Positions 4,825 to 5,845 of a stretch of 5,845 nucleotides of DNA are shown in pieces. Source of the stretch: Bacteroidia bacterium (GTDB lineage: Bacteria; Bacteroidota; Bacteroidia; Cytophagales; Cyclobacteriaceae); the NCBI GenBank assembly GCA_012031955.1, contig JAAURZ010000178.1:1-5845 (forward strand), written 5' to 3'. Under the pieces are notes generated by a model. It did no database searches, was not told the origin of the DNA, and worked only from the letters and a program-made list of their open reading frames with translations. Made by a program: the position numbers and the translations under genes. Numbering within the stretch: position 1 is the first letter of the stretch; every line of letters starts with the position of its first letter.

Positions 4825-5845
4825 TCAGGTGTTTTGCGTTGATGTATTCCAATCCGGCGGACACTTCTGCCCGCGCATATCCACGAACGTGAGTGTGTCG
4901 TCTTCCGTGTCATCATTGATGAATGGTTTGAACCTTGCCCTAAGCGCCGGGTCTTCTACAACTTCCTTCCATTCGCACTTATACTTGCCGATTAGTTCCT
5001 TCATTTCAGATTCCAGGTCGTCGCCGATGCTGAGTGAGTCATTCACGATCACGTTGCGCAGGTAGTCGAGGCCTCCTTCCATTTTATTGAGCCATGTGGC
5101 GGTACGCGTGAGCGGGTCGGCCGTGCGTATGTAAAACATCAGGAACCGGTCGATCAACTTTACACAAGTTTCCGTGTCGACATCGTTCACCAGGAGTTTA
5201 GCGTGTTGCGGGTGAGCGCCGCCATTTCCACACACATACAAATTCCAACCTTTTTCTGTGGCGATAATTCCAAAGTCTTTCGACTGTGCTTCGGCACATT
5301 CGCGTATGCATCCCGACACGGCCCCTTTTATTTTGTGCGGTGCGCGCAGGCCTTTGTACCTGTTTTCGATGAAGATCGCAAACGAGACGGAGTCTTGCAC
5401 GCCGTACCTGCACCACGTAGAGCCTACGCAGCTTTTCACAGTTCGCAATGCCTTACCATACGCATGACCACTTTCGAAGCCTTCGGCGATCAGTTCCTCC
5501 CAAATCTCGGGAAGCTGATGAACCGGCGCTCCAAACATATCGATGCGCTGCCCGCCGGTAATCTTGGTGTACAGCTTATACTTGTCGGCAATACGTCCGA
5601 TGGCCATCAGTTGCCTGGGCGTGATTTCACCTCCGGGCACTCGTGGCACCACCGAATATGATCCGCCACGCTGGATGTTGGCGAGAAAGCGATCGTTGGT
5701 ATCTTGTATGGTGTCTTGTTTGGCGATGAGTTCGTTCCAGATGCTGGCCAGCAGCGAGGCCACGGCAGGTTTGCATATCTCGCAGCCATCGCCTGTACCG
5801 TGCGTGTCGACTACTTCATCGAATGTGCGGAAACCGTTGATGCTG
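4825..5845 (-). CDS. nirB: Nitrite reductase (NADH) large subunit NirB, C-terminal part (5' end outside window)
   Basis: The frame is open from the right edge (first full codon at 5844) to a TGA at 4825-4827, giving 339 residues of a protein that is usually over 800. It is the catalytic end of the assimilatory nitrite reductase. Near the edge, GDGCEICKPAVASLL (C21, C24 of the visible part) is the end of the BFD-like [2Fe-2S] domain. A ferredoxin-like half domain follows (about 57-119, GGSYSVVPRVPGGEITPR and ITGGQRIDMFG). The siroheme/[4Fe-4S] domain then shows both cysteine pairs: C139-x5-C145 in SCVGSTWCRYG and C179-x3-C183 in SGCIRECAEA. The FAD/NAD(P)H domains lie outside the window. A GTG at 5763 can look like a start, but coding sequence continues upstream through the BFD motif, so it is an internal valine. 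Followed by nirD after 3 bases. Confidence 0.97.
   Translation of the reverse strand, partial: SINGFRTFDEVVDTHGTGDGCEICKPAVASLLASIWNELIAKQDTIQDTNDRFLANIQRGGSYSVVPRVPGGEITPRQLMAIGRIADKYKLYTKITGGQRIDMFGAPVHQLPEIWEELIAEGFESGHAYGKALRTVKSCVGSTWCRYGVQDSVSFAIFIENRYKGLRAPHKIKGAVSGCIRECAEAQSKDFGIIATEKGWNLYVCGNGGAHPQHAKLLVNDVDTETCVKLIDRFLMFYIRTADPLTRTATWLNKMEGGLDYLRNVIVNDSLSIGDDLESEMKELIGKYKCEWKEVVEDPALRARFKPFINDDTEDDTLTFVDMRGQKCPPDWNTSTQNT

Noticed and set aside
4825..5763. A nirB gene starting at 5763
   Set aside because: The putative start is a GTG inside the KPAVASLL segment. The frame continues upstream with the GCEIC cysteine motif, so the gene is truncated by the window edge.

Overview
The window looks like chromosomal DNA from a member of the Bacteroidota (Cytophagales-like). 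This is a judgement from protein style and gene order, not a database result. Every supported gene lies on the minus strand, so transcription runs from high to low coordinates. The locus is a compact nitrate/nitrite assimilation cluster. In transcription order it holds nirB (only its C-terminal part is in the window), nirD, a NarX-like sensor histidine kinase, a NarL-family response regulator, the nitrate/nitrite transporter gene narK, and the first 122 codons of an alginate-export-family outer-membrane porin that runs off the left edge.

Region by region: 4825-5845 is the end of nirB, with intact siroheme/[4Fe-4S] cysteine motifs. After 3 bases comes nirD (4444-4821), which keeps a full set of Rieske ligands. 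A 103-base gap (4341-4443) then separates nirBD from the kinase. The kinase reading frame (2491-4340) is broken by a single frame change near 3945-3956, which splits its nitrate-sensing domain from the rest. The response regulator (1822-2478) follows the kinase after 12 bases. A 128-base gap (1694-1821) precedes narK (383-1693), and the porin starts 16 bases after narK.

The most striking non-coding signal is a palindromic TACGTA motif. It occurs eight times in the window, and seven of these are in the two intergenic gaps, which make up about 4% of the sequence. In front of narK the boxes are nearly helically phased, and two of them form a perfect 8-bp-arm dyad. In front of the kinase, one box abuts the start codon. 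The likely reading is that these are binding sites of the response regulator encoded between them, giving a self-contained circuit: nitrate is sensed by the kinase, the regulator acts on its own operon and on narK-porin, and nitrite is reduced to ammonium by NirBD. No nitrate reductase gene is visible in the window; it may lie outside.

No tRNA, rRNA, CRISPR array, insertion sequence or integrase is visible. The long plus-strand open frames are antisense shadows of the minus-strand genes.
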